A DNA stretch of 64,000 nt from Planctomycetota bacterium. GTDB lineage: Bacteria; Planctomycetota; UBA8742; UBA2392. The DNA is taken from the NCBI GenBank assembly GCA_016712285.1, contig JADJRK010000001.1, positions 3,162,001 to 3,226,000 of the forward strand. Reading direction: 5' to 3'. Under the pieces are notes generated by a model. The model searched no databases, was not told where the DNA came from, and saw only the letters and a list, made by a program, of their open reading frames with translations. Below are positions 7,282-16,400 of this stretch, in pieces. Each line of letters starts with the position of its first letter. The stretch's first letter is position 1. Position numbers and translations under genes: made by a program.

Positions 7282-7905
7282 ATGAGCAAACGCTTGAAAG
7301 TTCGAAAGCTCCCAGCCGGCGTCAAGCTGGGACACGTGCACATTGACCCGCACCATGCGCCCGCCGAAAGCTCCCACGGCCGCCTGGCTGCGGGCATTGC
7401 CGACATGCAGGAGCGCCAGCGCTACTTCAATGACTGCATGGAAAGCTACGCCGAATTCTACGGCCTGGCCGAGATCACCATGGTGATCCATACCTACATG
7501 GCTCAACTCGACGCCTACCAGCGCGAACACGAGCGCCGGCAGCGGCTTGCCGACATGATGCAGCCGGTGAACGAGCGCTGGGACATTTCGCCCAACGTGG
7601 CGCTGCGCGCGGCGCGAGCCCTTGAGCAGGCGATTGCACAGCGGGCCCGCATCAAGGTCGAATGCCGCGACGCGGCTTTGCGGGCCGTGCGCATCAAGTT
7701 CGATGCGCCGAAAACCCATGATACGGCGGTGACAGAAGAGTTCGTGCTGAAGGTTCCGCCCCGCATCGAGGACGACCCGCTGCCCAACTCAACGAGGCCC
7801 GTGGCACAGCCCGAGCCGCTGCTGACGCCCGAAGAGATGGCCGAGGCTTGCGAGATGATGAAGCCGCTGGTGGCCGCCGACAGAGAGCCGGTGGCGGCAA
7901 CTTAG
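7282..7905 (+). CDS. Hypothetical protein, 207 aa
   Basis: I do not recognise a family. The start ATG at 7282 follows an AGGAGA Shine-Dalgarno at good spacing; an in-frame upstream GTG/TTG extension has no such site. The N-terminus is basic (MSKRLKVRKLPAG). The next 60 residues contain His/Asp-rich and helical segments (HVHIDPHHAPAESSHG), and the rest is helical with many Arg/Glu. There is no signal peptide and no membrane segment. It converges with the esterase-PDZ gene, leaving 4 bp between the stop codons. Confidence 0.65.
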   Translation: MSKRLKVRKLPAGVKLGHVHIDPHHAPAESSHGRLAAGIADMQERQRYFNDCMESYAEFYGLAEITMVIHTYMAQLDAYQREHERRQRLADMMQPVNERWDISPNVALRAARALEQAIAQRARIKVECRDAALRAVRIKFDAPKTHDTAVTEEFVLKVPPRIEDDPLPNSTRPVAQPEPLLTPEEMAEACEMMKPLVAADREPVAAT

Positions 7906-7909
7906 CGGG

Positions 7910-9583
7910 CTAGAACTCGTCTTCTTCTTCGCCGGGTTTCGGCTTGGTGGGTGTCTTTATGCCCAGTGCCGCTGCGGCGTCGATTTCGAGCTCGCAGATG
8001 TAGGGCCGCGTGCGGTCGCCGCTTTCGTCGAACTGGCGCAGGATGAACTCGCTGCTTGGGGCGAGATCTTTGAATGCCAGTTCTTTCACGCCGTTGCTGC
8101 CGGCCAGCGACACGGTCAGCTTGCCGTTGAGCAGCATGTCGGGATGGATCTTGATGGTCAGCTTCTTGGCGTTGCGCACCTTGATGCTGATCTTGCCCGG
8201 CTCAAAGCCGGCGATGACACGCGCGGCCAGCACGTCGGGCTTGTCTTCCTGCTGCTGGGCCTTGGGAAACGAGCCCTTGAGCGTGAGTTCTTCTTTGCCG
8301 CGCCTGATGACGATGCTGACTTCGTCGCCCGGGGCCTTTTCGCCCAGCGCTGTCAGAAGGTCGTCAAACGTCTTGATCTCTTTGCTGTCGAGCTTGGTGA
8401 TTTCGTCGCCTTCTTTCATGCCCAGTTGCTCGGCGGTGCTGTCCTTGACGATCATCTCGATCTTCGGCGGCGATGAGTCCGGCACCAGCTGCACGCCCAG
8501 GCGCACGCGCGCGCCCGGCATCTTGATCTCGGCGTTGGGGATGTCGGCGCCTGACTTGCCGAAGTTGCTGATCTCGGTGATCCACAGCCACGCGCGGCCG
8601 CCGCGGTCGGCGCTGGTTGCGGTCCAGTCGATGGTCTTGGGCAGCAGGTTGCGCTTCCAGTTGGGCCACAGTTCGTCGGCCAGGATTTTCAGCTCGTCCT
8701 TGATCACGGGGTTGACGGTGTGGCCAAGGTCGGGGTGTTCATTGAAGCGAATGCTCGCGCCCACACTGTTGGCCTGTTCGTACAGCGGCTTGGTGATGCG
8801 CGTGGGGTACAGCGGGTCTTTGCCGCCGTTGAAGGCGTAGATGTTGCTGCCCTTGAGGTTCTCGAGAAACACCGGCTGTCCGTCGGCTGTGGGTACCAGC
8901 GGGTGGCCGATCATCGGAAAGTAGCCGGCGAACGCATCGGGCATGCGGTACGCAAACCCGAAGCTGCCGCTGCCGCCATCGGACAAGCCGCTGACCAGCA
9001 CCTTGTTCTCGTCAATGTTCACGCGGCGTTTGACCTCGTGCACGAAGTGCAGCACGTTGCGCTGGCCGTCGGCCCACCACCATGCGGCGGCTTCGTGGGT
9101 TTCGGGCACGCCGGCCGACGCGCCGACAATCACGGTCTGGTCGCGCAGGGCCGCGGGCAGCGACTCGACGAACAGGCTGGCCATGTACTCACCGGGCGAG
9201 CCGTCTTCGGCTTCAAGCGGTGTGCCGGTGACGCCGCCGTGCAGGGCGACGATCAGGTTGTACGACTTTGCGGGGTCGTACGCCTCGGGCAGCCAGACCC
9301 AGTAGGGGCGGTCGTAGCCGTCGGGGCACTTGGTGGTCATGCGCAGCATGCCGGTGCGGGCGGGCTTTTCGAACTTGAGCCCGGCAATGGCGGCTTGCAG
9401 GTCGGCGGGCGGCTGCGCCACGAGCTGTTCGCGCAGTTTGGCCTTGGCGTCGCCTTCGGCTTTGAGGTAGCGGGCCAGCAGGTCAGCGGTGTCAACTTTT
9501 CTGGCATCCGGTGGAACGTCCTGTGCCACAGTGGCACACGCGAAGAATGCGAGCAGCAGCAGGGCGGTGAGTGTCTTTTTCAT
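7910..9583 (-). CDS. Secreted alpha/beta-hydrolase (esterase type) with C-terminal PDZ domain
   Basis: The 557-residue protein starts at ATG 9583 (GGAG Shine-Dalgarno) with a signal peptide (residues 1-20, ending ACATVAQ). An alpha/beta-hydrolase core spans about 85-310: the oxyanion region LHGG at 114-117, nucleophile Ser201 in SGLSDGG, Asp256 in GGKDPLYP and His288 in DLGHTV form a likely triad. This resembles poly(3-hydroxybutyrate) depolymerase/feruloyl esterase-like enzymes. A PDZ domain follows at about 360-440 (LGVQL...EGDEITKLDSKEI), then a beta-rich tail and an acidic end. PDZ on a secreted esterase is unusual and suggests peptide or polymer-end binding. The substrate cannot be told. 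Confidence 0.82.
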   Translation of the reverse strand: MKKTLTALLLLAFFACATVAQDVPPDARKVDTADLLARYLKAEGDAKAKLREQLVAQPPADLQAAIAGLKFEKPARTGMLRMTTKCPDGYDRPYWVWLPEAYDPAKSYNLIVALHGGVTGTPLEAEDGSPGEYMASLFVESLPAALRDQTVIVGASAGVPETHEAAAWWWADGQRNVLHFVHEVKRRVNIDENKVLVSGLSDGGSGSFGFAYRMPDAFAGYFPMIGHPLVPTADGQPVFLENLKGSNIYAFNGGKDPLYPTRITKPLYEQANSVGASIRFNEHPDLGHTVNPVIKDELKILADELWPNWKRNLLPKTIDWTATSADRGGRAWLWITEISNFGKSGADIPNAEIKMPGARVRLGVQLVPDSSPPKIEMIVKDSTAEQLGMKEGDEITKLDSKEIKTFDDLLTALGEKAPGDEVSIVIRRGKEELTLKGSFPKAQQQEDKPDVLAARVIAGFEPGKISIKVRNAKKLTIKIHPDMLLNGKLTVSLAGSNGVKELAFKDLAPSSEFILRQFDESGDRTRPYICELEIDAAAALGIKTPTKPKPGEEEDEF

Positions 9584-9670
9584 GTCCAAGGCTCCAATTC
9601 CGAAGCGGTGAGGCTGAATGTCGCCCGCAGGGCGGGTTTGCATGGCGCGGCAAGGCCCGGGTCAACTTCG

Positions 9671-9723
9671 CTCTTGTCGCGTCAAGAGTTTGGCACGGCG
9701 ATTGCTCTTGCCACGTCAAGAGT
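9671..9723 (+). promoter_or_regulatory. Sigma-54-type promoter flanked by two 19-bp dyads
   Basis: TTGGCACGGCGATTGCT at 9690-9706 matches the sigma-54 consensus TGGCACG-N4-TTGCW at every fixed position. It lies between two near-identical dyads, CTCTTGTCGCGTCAAGAGT (9671-9689) and CTCTTGCCACGTCAAGAGT (9705-9723), each an inverted repeat CTCTTG/CAAGAG, 34 bp apart. The arrangement points right, towards the ECF sigma gene at 9954, about 235 bp downstream. Confidence 0.5.
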
Positions 9724-9953
9724 GACAACCGGTGTGTCAGAAACCGGGGGTGGCGAGACCAAGGGGCCTCGCCTGCTTTATCAGACGCTCAGTCTGCCCC
9801 GGACAGGCAGAAAATAAAGCGCCGAAAGTCGCTCGTAAACGGGTTTGCGGCCAAGAGATACGTGCAATTCGGGATTCCCGCACCCGAAGAATGATGGCGG
9901 GGACTGAAACTTTGGAGGACGGGGTAACCGTTTATCTCTGATTGGGGGGCGTC

Positions 9954-10454
9954 ATGCGCCAGGCAGACATCGAAATCCTTTTCGCCGAGCACGCGGCAGC
10001 CGTTCATGCGGCTGTGTACCGCCTGACGCTCGACGCCGCGGCCGCGGAAGACGCGACGCAGGAGGCTTTCGTGCGCCTGCTGACGCGTCCGCCGCGCGAT
10101 GACACGAACATCCCGGCGTGGCTCAAGCGCGTGGCAGTGAACTTCGCGATCGACACGCTGCGTCGCACGAACCGCATCAAGCAGCTTGGTGAGTTCGAGC
10201 ACGAGGCGCTGGATCGTCCGGACGTGTCAGACACGACGCTGTCGGACGACCTGAAGGCCGCGCTGTCACGCATCAAGGCCGATCACCGCGCCGCGGTGCT
10301 GGCGGTTGACCGCGACGGCATGAGCTACACGGATGCAGCGGACCTGCTTGGTGTGCACATCAACAAGCTGAAGACCGACCTGCTGCGTGGCCGTCGCGCG
10401 CTGCACGAGCTGCTGAAGGGTTCCGCACTGGCCGGTAACGGCCGCAAGGAGTAG
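9954..10454 (+). CDS. ECF-type RNA polymerase sigma factor
   Basis: A 166-residue sigma-70-family protein with region 2 (EDATQEAFVRLLTRP at about 33-47, then WLKRVAVNFAIDTLRR) and region 4 (LSRIKADHRAAVLAVDRDGMSYTDAADLLGVHINKLKTDLLRGRRALHEL, about 100-155). Region 3 is absent, as in ECF factors. The ATG at 9954 has a GGGG-type Shine-Dalgarno; upstream TTG starts are weaker. It is followed 2 bp later by a DUF4349 membrane protein, the usual place of an anti-sigma factor. A sigma-54-like promoter lies upstream. Confidence 0.9.
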   Translation: MRQADIEILFAEHAAAVHAAVYRLTLDAAAAEDATQEAFVRLLTRPPRDDTNIPAWLKRVAVNFAIDTLRRTNRIKQLGEFEHEALDRPDVSDTTLSDDLKAALSRIKADHRAAVLAVDRDGMSYTDAADLLGVHINKLKTDLLRGRRALHELLKGSALAGNGRKE

Positions 10455-10456
10455 TC

Positions 10457-11602
10457 ATGGATTGGGACGGATACAAACTGTCGAAAGATGACAATGCAGT
10501 CCTGGACCATGTGACGGGTTTGTGCTCGGTACTCCCGGAACCTGACGGTCAAGGCAGTGAAGACCGTGCAATTGTCGGGGAATTGGTGGCCATGCGCTCG
10601 AAAGTTCGGGCGCTGGCCATCACCCCGCCGGCTATGCGACTTACCTTTCGCGATGTTCTCAAGGCGGCTGAACAAGTGCCGCCCACACCCACCAACCAAC
10701 GCATTTTCTATCACCTCTCGTCACGCTGGGGCCTTGGCCTGGTCGCTGCGGCCAGTGTGGCAGTCGCCATGGTCACGGGGATGCTGGCTACGGCTACGTT
10801 GGAGTCCTTTTCGCGGGATGGCAATGTTTTCGACGGTCAGGCGCAAGTTCAGCAGTACCCCGTCCGTCCGGAACCGCACCCAGCCGACAATAGTGCTGGG
10901 GTGCCGCAGGGCGGCGGTGGCACGGACGTTGTTCCCGCTTTGCAAGGCTCCCTGGTTCGCACCGGCAGCATTCACCTGAAACATGAGCGGCCGGGTGACG
11001 TTTACACGCAGGTTACGGCTTTGGTTACCATCCTGGGCGGCTTTGTTACCCGCTTGACACGTCAAGGGTCAGGCGAAGACGCCACGGTTGAACTGGAAGT
11101 CGCCATACCATCCGACAAGTTCAGCGAATTCACAGTCAAAACCGCCAACCTGGGCGAAGTCGTAAGCCAGACCGAAAGTGCAGAAGATGTGGCTGGCCAG
11201 CAGATCGACCTGAAAGCCCGCCTCGCAGAATCCGAAGCCTACCTCAAGCGTCTCGACGCTCTCTCTGAAAAACCCAGCAATGTCAGTGAGCTCGCGGCGT
11301 ACGAGCGCCAGCGCCGTGAAGTGGCGCTGGAAATCGAACGCTATCGGCGCGCCATCGCCGCGCTGGAAAACCGCACCAGCTTTGCGCGCATGAACATGAG
11401 CATCGCCGCCAAGGCGCCCGCGCAGCCGCAAGCGCAGGGCGACCTCGCGAAGGCATGGGACGACGGCGTTGACGGCCTCGAGAAGACCAGCGCCTTCATG
11501 CTCAAGACCGGCATCGCCGGCTCGCCCGTGCTGCTGGCCGGCGCGCTGGTGTACCTGGCCATCCGCCGCAAGCGCCGCAAAGCCGAAGCACAGTCGGTGT
11601 AG
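10457..11602 (+). CDS. DUF4349-type membrane protein, possible anti-sigma partner
   Basis: The 381 residues begin with a cytoplasmic helical segment (1-90) that could hold the sigma factor. A membrane span at about 92-114 follows, then a Gln/Pro/Gly-rich linker. The DUF4349 region (about 165-345) has RTGSIHLKHERPGDVYTQV, a strand-helix core and a long coiled segment (QIDLKARLAESEAYLKRLDAL, YERQRREVALEIERYRRAIAALENRTSF). A second span at about 348-370 ends in a basic tail (RRKRRK). It starts 2 bp after the sigma gene, so the two are surely co-transcribed. The anti-sigma role is inferred from position and topology only. Confidence 0.8.
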   Translation: MDWDGYKLSKDDNAVLDHVTGLCSVLPEPDGQGSEDRAIVGELVAMRSKVRALAITPPAMRLTFRDVLKAAEQVPPTPTNQRIFYHLSSRWGLGLVAAASVAVAMVTGMLATATLESFSRDGNVFDGQAQVQQYPVRPEPHPADNSAGVPQGGGGTDVVPALQGSLVRTGSIHLKHERPGDVYTQVTALVTILGGFVTRLTRQGSGEDATVELEVAIPSDKFSEFTVKTANLGEVVSQTESAEDVAGQQIDLKARLAESEAYLKRLDALSEKPSNVSELAAYERQRREVALEIERYRRAIAALENRTSFARMNMSIAAKAPAQPQAQGDLAKAWDDGVDGLEKTSAFMLKTGIAGSPVLLAGALVYLAIRRKRRKAEAQSV

Positions 11603-11636
11603 CCAGCGCCTGAATGAATCGGCGGCGGTGATTCGC

Positions 11637-12971
11637 CTACCACCTGATCTGCTTGAACAGCGCCATCAGTTTGCGGCCGCGCTCGGGGCCGATGTGGCTT
11701 ACGTGCGCGATCTTGCCTTGCAGCCAGCCCCTGAAATCCGGGTGGTTGTCGCGGTTCTCGCCATGGGGGCCGCGCTTGACGCAGTTGTGCAGAATCGCCT
11801 TCAGGCGGTCATAGTCGCGGCGTGACACGTTGGTCTTGTCGTTGACGACGACGCCGGTCACGCGCTGCTGGCGGCCCTGGCGCATGATGCGGGTCTTCTT
11901 GTCATTCAGCGTCAGGCCCTCGGTCTGCACGATCTGCCGCACGAGGCCCAGAAACTTGGACGCGTGAAACGCCAGGTCGTCGCCGCCGCTGAAGGTCAGG
12001 TCGTCGGCATAGCGCGTGTAGTCGGCGCCGAACTTGCGCGCCAGGCCGGTCAGGCGTTTGTCCATGCGCCGGCAGATCGCGTTGGCAATGCCCGGGCTCG
12101 TCGGCGCGCCCTGCGGAAGTTCGGGGTGGTAGCGGGCGTGCGTCTCGGGATGCTTGAGCTTGGCGGCGTACTGCCATCGACCGTTCATCTGGACTCTCGC
12201 GTCCATCAGCCGCCCCGTGGTCAGGTTTGCCAGCGCAACCGCAGTGCCGCGGCCATAGCCCAGCGAACGAAAGTAGCCCGACACGCGCCGAAACGTAAAG
12301 GAAGGAAAGAAGTCTCGAATGTCGGCGCAGATCACCACGTCTTTGCCCACATGCTCGCTGGCGCCGCTAAGCACGTCGCGGCCCTTGCGAAACCCGTGCG
12401 CGGCTTCGTGTATGGGCAGCTTGTTGACCAGCTTCTCGACCAGCGCGCGCTGCACAGCCTTGAGTTTCGGCAGCGGCACCATCAGCAGGCGCGTGCCGCC
12501 TGAAGACTTGGGCATCTCCTTGAGTGTGTAGTGCGAGTCAAGGCTGTCGCCGGGCACCGGCTTCGCCGCCAGCCAGACCAGCGTGCGCCGGTCTACTCTC
12601 AGCACCTCGGCCATGGCATCGATGTGCGGCAGATCGGGCAAGCCGGCTGCGCGCACCTTGGCCGAATCGTAGTAGGGGTCGGGGTGCTGGCGCGTGCCGC
12701 CGATGCTGCTGATTGCGCCGGGATCAACCCAGGCGCCAGTTTGAGGGTTGAGGCCGCCACGGATGGTCTGGTCCGGCTGTGCGGGGACAGGGCCTTTGCT
12801 GCGTCTGCGGCGCCAGCTCAGGAAGATGTTGCGCAGCCCTATCGCGCTGGCTTGTTGCGCGGTCGGCGGCGGCACGGGCCCGCCATAGGCTTTGGGTTGC
12901 TGCTGGTAGGGGTCGCGGCGCGGGCCGTAGGGGTCTTTCTTCTTGCCGAACAGCCAGTCGAAGAAGCCCAC
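11637..12971 (-). CDS. Retron-type reverse transcriptase
   Basis: RNA-directed DNA polymerase with the bacterial RT motifs: AHGFRKGRD, first catalytic Asp217 in ADIRDFFPS, QGAPTSPGIAN at 287-297, TRYADDLTFS with the YADD box at 321-324, and the retron-typical VTG at 371-373 (RVTGVVVN). The C-terminus (FRGWLQGKIAHVSHIGPERGRKL) resembles the long myxobacterial-type retron RTs. I chose GTG 12971, preceded by GGAGAG and giving VGFFDWLFGKKK; the frame stays open a further 72 codons. The first 90 residues are a Pro/Gly/Tyr-rich linker absent from short retron RTs. The 444 residues are otherwise intact. No effector gene is adjacent. Confidence 0.87.
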   Translation of the reverse strand: MGFFDWLFGKKKDPYGPRRDPYQQQPKAYGGPVPPPTAQQASAIGLRNIFLSWRRRRSKGPVPAQPDQTIRGGLNPQTGAWVDPGAISSIGGTRQHPDPYYDSAKVRAAGLPDLPHIDAMAEVLRVDRRTLVWLAAKPVPGDSLDSHYTLKEMPKSSGGTRLLMVPLPKLKAVQRALVEKLVNKLPIHEAAHGFRKGRDVLSGASEHVGKDVVICADIRDFFPSFTFRRVSGYFRSLGYGRGTAVALANLTTGRLMDARVQMNGRWQYAAKLKHPETHARYHPELPQGAPTSPGIANAICRRMDKRLTGLARKFGADYTRYADDLTFSGGDDLAFHASKFLGLVRQIVQTEGLTLNDKKTRIMRQGRQQRVTGVVVNDKTNVSRRDYDRLKAILHNCVKRGPHGENRDNHPDFRGWLQGKIAHVSHIGPERGRKLMALFKQIRW

Positions 12972-12980
12972 GGTCTCTCC

Positions 12981-13181
12981 AAGGGTCTGGCTCGATTTCG
13001 GCCGCCTTTGGCCGAAATTGTGCCTGACCCTTTCCTCTGGGCCAGGCAAGTCCGTTACTGTTCGGCGCGAAGGAGAGACTTCCAGCTCCCGGCCTGGCGC
13101 TGTGCCGAGATCGGCACGATCTCGGTACTGGGCCAGCGATGCATGTGAAGCCACTGCGTTCGAAAGGGGTAACCCCTTTCC
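12981..13181 (-). ncRNA. Structured region upstream of the RT, candidate msr/msd RNA
   Basis: Retron template RNAs are encoded just upstream of the RT on the same strand. Here four inverted repeats occur in 200 bp. An outer arm AAGGGTCTGGC (12981-12991) pairs with GCCTGACCCTT (13022-13032, one mismatch) and encloses ATTTCGGCC/GGCCGAAAT (12995-13003, 13010-13018). CCGAGATC/GATCTCGG lies at 13102-13122 and AAAGGGG/CCCCTTT near 13164-13180. The outer arm resembles the AAGGGGTCAGGC repeat of the 5-kb RAYT, so part may simply be REP. I cannot place a branching G or a1/a2 repeats with confidence. Confidence 0.3.
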
Positions 13182-13257
13182 CTGCACTGAAGCAGTTCAA
13201 ATCTCTCCCGCGCGCCGCGGGCATACTAAGAAGAGTGGGGCAGGTTGAAAACGCATA

Positions 13258-13421
13258 GAGGCTGATTCAAAACCCTCTCGCGGGCCGGTTTGGGCGGGGC
13301 ACTTCGCATCTCTGCGTCGCGCTCCCTGCGCCATATCGCCGGGATATGGCTCAGTCGCGCTCCTTGATCTGCTCGCGCCGCGCTCCAAATCGGCCTCGCT
13401 CAGGGTTCTGAAACAGCCTCC
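13258..13421 (-). repeat. 164-bp dispersed imperfect palindrome, copy A
   Basis: The reverse complement of this segment matches 54117-54280 with only about four differences, three of them in the apical loop. The ends are imperfect inverted repeats (GAGGCTGTTTCAGAACCCT against GAGGCTGATTCAAAACCCT), and GGCCGGTTTGG/CCAAACCGGCC-type arms continue inwards to a GCCATATC...GATATGGC tip. It encodes no protein. It touches the stop codon of the BamA-like gene, which reads into it. Confidence 0.85.
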
Positions 13422-16400
13422 TAGAACCCGAAGCCCAGGTTGATGCTGATCACCTGCTCGCGGTTGCCCGGCTGGTTGATGATCGGGAAGCCGAAGTCCA
13501 GCGCGAACGGAACGGGCAGAATCGGCAGCAGCAGGCGCAGGCCGATGCCGCCGCTGACGGTCCAGCCGGTGGGGTCAAACGTGTTCAGCGTCGGGCTCAG
13601 CTCGCCGAAGTCCACGAAGCCGACCAGCCACAGGCTGCCCGGGAAAATCGGGAAGCGCAGCTCGGCGAAGCCATGCACCATGAAGTTGCCGCCCAGCGCC
13701 ACGCCATTGCGGCTTGGGCCGACGCCGCTGAATTCAAACCCGCGCAGCAGGCCGCGCCCGCCGAGGTTGTTGCCGCCCATCAGCAGGCGCTCAATGAACG
13801 GGATTTCCTTGGTGTCGCTGTGCACGTCCTGCCAGTGCGCGGTTGCGCTCAGGGCAAGGACCAGCGTGCGTACCGGGTCAATCTCGGCCAGCGGGATGAA
13901 GTACTCGGCGTTGGCGCGCATGCGCCAGAAGTCCACGGTGCCGCCCAGCAGCACTCCGCCGGTGTAACTGAAGCGATAGCTCAGGTTGAACCCGCTGGTG
14001 GGAAACGACGGGTTGTCGGTGGTGCCCCACGAAATCTCGCTCCAGAGCGTGCTCAGGACGTCGCGGCCTTCGTCGGCCTGCAATTCCGGCGGCGCATTGC
14101 TGGCAACGTCAGCGAGCTCAAGAATCGAGTACGAATAGCCGACGCTCCAGAGCACGTCAGGAAACACGCGCCAGCCCACAAACGGGTCAATGCCAAGGCG
14201 AATGCGCGTGTAGTCGGCATAGTTGATCGACGTGTACTCGCCGCTGATGCCCGCCGAAACCGGGTAACCGAACAGCCATGGCTCATTGAAACTGATGCGG
14301 TACACCTGCTGCCGGTCCAGCGGCGGCTGCGCGGTGAACGACAAGGATTGGCCGGCGCCCGAGAAGCTCCAGTTGGGCTCGCCCCATGCCCAGCTGATCA
14401 GCGAACTGATGTCGAAGTTCAGCAGCGTCAGGTCAACCGACGCGGTAAAGCCGGTCGCCGAGTTGAAGCCGGCGGCAAAGTTCAAGCGATTGGTGCGGCC
14501 TTCGACCATGTCGTAGTCAACGTCAGTGTATTCAATGTACTCGCCCTCGCTGATCACGAGCCTTGGCGTGGTGCGGGCCGCCACGCCTTGACCGGGCGCG
14601 GCTTGCTCGAACCACTGGGTGCGCTGAAGGCGAATCGTCGATGCGCGCAGGCGGTTTCGGTCGTACACGTCGCCGGGATACACGCTTACCAGTCGGCGCA
14701 TCACGTTGTCGCGGGTCTCAACGTTGCCGCGAAAGTTCACGGTGCCGACGATGCTCTGGTAGCCTTGCTGGATGCGCAGAATCATGCCGACCTTGCGCAC
14801 GGGCCACGGTGAGTCCCACGGCGTCTGGATGAACTCGGTTTCAGTTTCCACGCGGACGAACTCAACTTCGATGTTGGAGTACCCCTTGTCGGCCAGCAGG
14901 ATGCGCACGCGCCCGGCCATGCCCTCGGTGAAGTCGCCGGGCGCGCCGGTAAGCGCGTACTCGTCCCAGGCCAGCGCGGTCAGCAGGTCATAGGCCTGGA
15001 AGTAACGGCCCTGCTTGGGGTCGTTCAGGGGGGCCAGGTACTCACGCCCGTAGCGCTGCTCGGCGGTTGCCAGGGCCACGCCGTTGGCTTCGAGGCGCAT
15101 GGCTTCAAGCAGGTCGTCGAACTCGACGACCGGTTTGTCGAACTCGCGGGGTTGCGCCCCCTGCGGCACGCGCGGCGCGCGGGTGGCGTACTCGATGCGC
15201 ATGTCGCTGACCGCGTACACCGAGCCCGGCTCAATGTGGTAGACCAGGTTCACGCGCGAGCGCACCTGGTTCATCTGAAAGCTCGTGAACGAGACGCGGG
15301 CATCAAGCCACCCGCGCTGCTGCATGTATGCCTGCAATGACTCGGCGTCGCGGATGGCGTCGTTTTCAACGAAGGGCTCGCCCTCTTTCATGCGCATGAC
15401 TTCGCCCAGCACGGCACCCTTGCGGTCGGCCGTTGAGGCAAACACCGAGTACCAGAGCTGGTTGATCAATGAGAAGAACCCGCTCAGCCTGTCCACAGAC
15501 AGCGCGTCGTTGCCCGGCGAGTCAATGTTCTCGATGCCGCGGAAGTGAATGTCGCCGACGCGCATCAGCTCGCCTTCAAACACTTCAAAGACCAGTACTG
15601 TGCTGCCGCCATATGCGTCATCAATCAGGCCGCTGACTGTCTCCAGCATCGGCTCGCGCATGCGGCCGTAGTCGATTTGAAGCTGCTTGGCGTCGAACTT
15701 CTCGGGCAGGCTGAGCACGCGTTCCGTGACCTCGACAAACGGGAACCCCCGTGCCTGGTAGAACAGCTTGATCTGCTGCTTGGCGCCCAGGATGTTGGCG
15801 GCGCTGGCGTCGGTGATCACGTCGCCGTTGAATGCGCCCATGGGAAAGTAAGCAGGAGACACCAGCCCACCGTCGCTCTGCAGGCCGGGCGTTTCCCGGA
15901 TCGGTTCCTGACCGGCGATCACGCGCTCAAGGTCGGTCGTGAAACCGGACTGGTAGATGCCGCTGAACGTCACGATGGCCAGCGGGTCGTTCTGGATCAC
16001 GCGAAACACAACGTCGATGCCGTCCGACGCGTACTTGTGCTCGGCGCGGACATCGAGAAACGAGCCGGTCTCAAACAGCCGGCGCACGTCATCGTCCAAG
16101 CGCTCAAGGCTGAATTCTGCGCCTTCCGCGGTGTCGGTTTTGCCGAGAAAGCGGTACAGCTCGCGCATGCCTTCTTCGGACCACTTGCCGCCCGACGGCG
16201 CCAGAAAGCGCACGCGCTTGACCAGCGGCTGCGTGAAAATCAGCTTCACGCGCACGCCCTTGCTCTGGTTGGGCTGGTCCACCAGCTCGGCGCGTACGTC
16301 TACTTCGCGGAACATGTGACTGGTTTCTGTGAGGTACTTGACGTCGCGAGCGAGGTCTTCGGCCCGGAACGCCTTGCCTTGCCGTGTGCGCATCACACCC

